Origin: an uncultured Prevotellaceae bacterium
Lineage (GTDB): Bacteria > Bacteroidota > Bacteroidia > Bacteroidales > Muribaculaceae
Assembly: GCA_937896015.1 (NCBI GenBank)
Contig: CALBLR010000393.1
Location: 1-5,272 of the forward strand
DNA length: 5,272 nucleotides
Reading direction: 5' to 3'
The notes beneath the pieces were generated by a model, which worked only from the letters and a program-made list of their open reading frames with translations, did no database searches and had not been told where the DNA came from. Each line of letters opens with the position of its first letter. The stretch's first letter is position 1. Made by a program: the position numbers and the translations under genes. Shown here in pieces: positions 4,495-5,272 of this stretch.

Positions 4495-5272
4495 ATGGAA
4501 GAGGAAGAATTCGACATACGCAACGAGCGAGTGAAGGGCGACAGCGACTTTGAAAAGGCACTGCGCCCTGTGCGCTTCGAGGACTTCGCCGGACAGGAAA
4601 AGATTATAGGCAACCTGCAAGTGTTTGTGCAGGCGGCCAAAATGCGCGGCGAGGCACTCGACCACATCCTGTTTCACGGCCCTCCGGGCCTGGGAAAGAC
4701 CACGCTGAGCAACATCATTGCCAACGAGCTTGGAGTGGGCTTCAAGGTGACGTCGGGCCCCGTGCTCGACAAGCCAGGCGACCTGGCTGGCATCCTCACA
4801 TCGCTTGAGGAAAACGATGTGCTGTTTATCGACGAGATTCACCGTCTGAGCCCCGTGGTGGAGGAATATCTGTACTCGGCCATGGAGGATTACCGCATCG
4901 ACATAATGATCGACAAAGGCCCCGGCGCGCGCTCGGTGCAGCTGACGCTGGCACCATTCACCCTGATTGGCGCCACCACGCGCAGCGGCCTGCTCACCAG
5001 CCCTCTGCGCGCCCGCTTTGGCATCAACTGCCACCTGGAGTATTACGGCCACGATGTGCTTGAAAGCATCATCAAGCGCTCGGCCAGGCTGATGTCGGTG
5101 CCCATCACCGACGAGGCCGCACTCGAGATAGCCCTGCGCAGCCGCGGCACCCCCCGCATTGCCAACTCGCTGCTGCGCCGCGTGCGCGACTTCGCGCAGG
5201 TGAAGGGGTCGGGCAAAATCGACACCGCCATTGCGCGCTACGCCCTTGAGGCCCTCAACATCGACAAATACG
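4495..5272 (+). CDS. ruvB: RuvB, Holliday-junction branch-migration ATPase (partial, C-terminus outside window)
   Basis: From the ATG at 4495, 259 codons are open to the right edge; full RuvB is about 340 residues, so about 80 are missing, mainly the C-terminal winged helix. RuvB forms hexameric AAA+ rings that, guided by RuvA, pump DNA through Holliday junctions during recombination and repair, with RuvC as the resolvase partner. Visible motifs are [12 protein letters not shown] (23-34), Walker A GPPGLGKT (62-69), Walker B LFIDEIHR (110-117), sensor 1 GATTRSG (159-165), the arginine-finger segment SPLRARFG (169-176) and sensor 2 [18 protein letters not shown], with its key arginine near 221. 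The acidic start MEEEEFDIR is a usual short RuvB N-terminus. The gene begins 15 bases after the AsnC-type gene with no terminator or clear promoter between, so co-transcription is likely. Neither ruvA nor ruvC lies in the window. Confidence 0.97.
   Translation, partial: MEEEEFDIRNERVKGDSDFEKALRPVRFEDFAGQEKIIGNLQVFVQAAKMRGEALDHILFHGPPGLGKTTLSNIIANELGVGFKVTSGPVLDKPGDLAGILTSLEENDVLFIDEIHRLSPVVEEYLYSAMEDYRIDIMIDKGPGARSVQLTLAPFTLIGATTRSGLLTSPLRARFGINCHLEYYGHDVLESIIKRSARLMSVPITDEAALEIALRSRGTPRIANSLLRRVRDFAQVKGSGKIDTAIARYALEALNIDKY

Noticed and set aside
4234..5052. 272-codon minus-strand open frame opposite the AsnC-type gene and ruvB
   Set aside because: It spans the antisense of two confident genes and their junction, with no motif of its own.

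Overview
This window looks like an ordinary chromosomal segment from a member of the Bacteroidota, most likely order Bacteroidales. Three things suggest this: promoter-like sites of the TTG/TTTG ... TAnnTTTG type, start codons without good Shine-Dalgarno sequences behind AT-rich leaders, and a secreted protease ending in a domain that resembles the type IX secretion (T9SS) sorting signal. The coding regions favour G or C in third positions, while the intergenic stretches are AT-richer. A gut Bacteroidales of the Muribaculaceae type would fit, but that is inference.

Layout from left to right: (1) on the minus strand, the N-terminal two-thirds of a ParA/Soj chromosome-partitioning ATPase, running off the left edge. 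(2) A long non-coding stretch of about 980 bp (504-1487) between divergently oriented genes. It holds a parA promoter, a pair of DnaA-box-like 9-mers, parS-like half-site repeats, a dense series of inverted repeats that could be a structured RNA, a minus-strand promoter with no gene after it, and the promoter of the next gene. (3) On the plus strand, a complete 753-residue M6-family secreted metalloprotease with signal peptide, propeptide, HExxHxxGxxD catalytic motif, a beta-sandwich domain and a C-terminal sorting domain, followed by a strong intrinsic terminator. (4) On the plus strand, a complete Lrp/AsnC-family regulator with a promoter overlapped by two inverted repeats, probably an autoregulatory operator. 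(5) Fifteen bases later, the 5' three-quarters of ruvB, the Holliday-junction branch-migration motor, running off the right edge.

The genes do not form one pathway. parA concerns chromosome segregation and ruvB recombination. The protease is a stand-alone secreted enzyme in its own transcription unit. The AsnC regulator and ruvB are close enough to be co-transcribed. No mobile element, CRISPR array, tRNA or rRNA was seen. No new defence or metabolic system can be supported; the part most worth a second look is the 504-1487 intergenic region.
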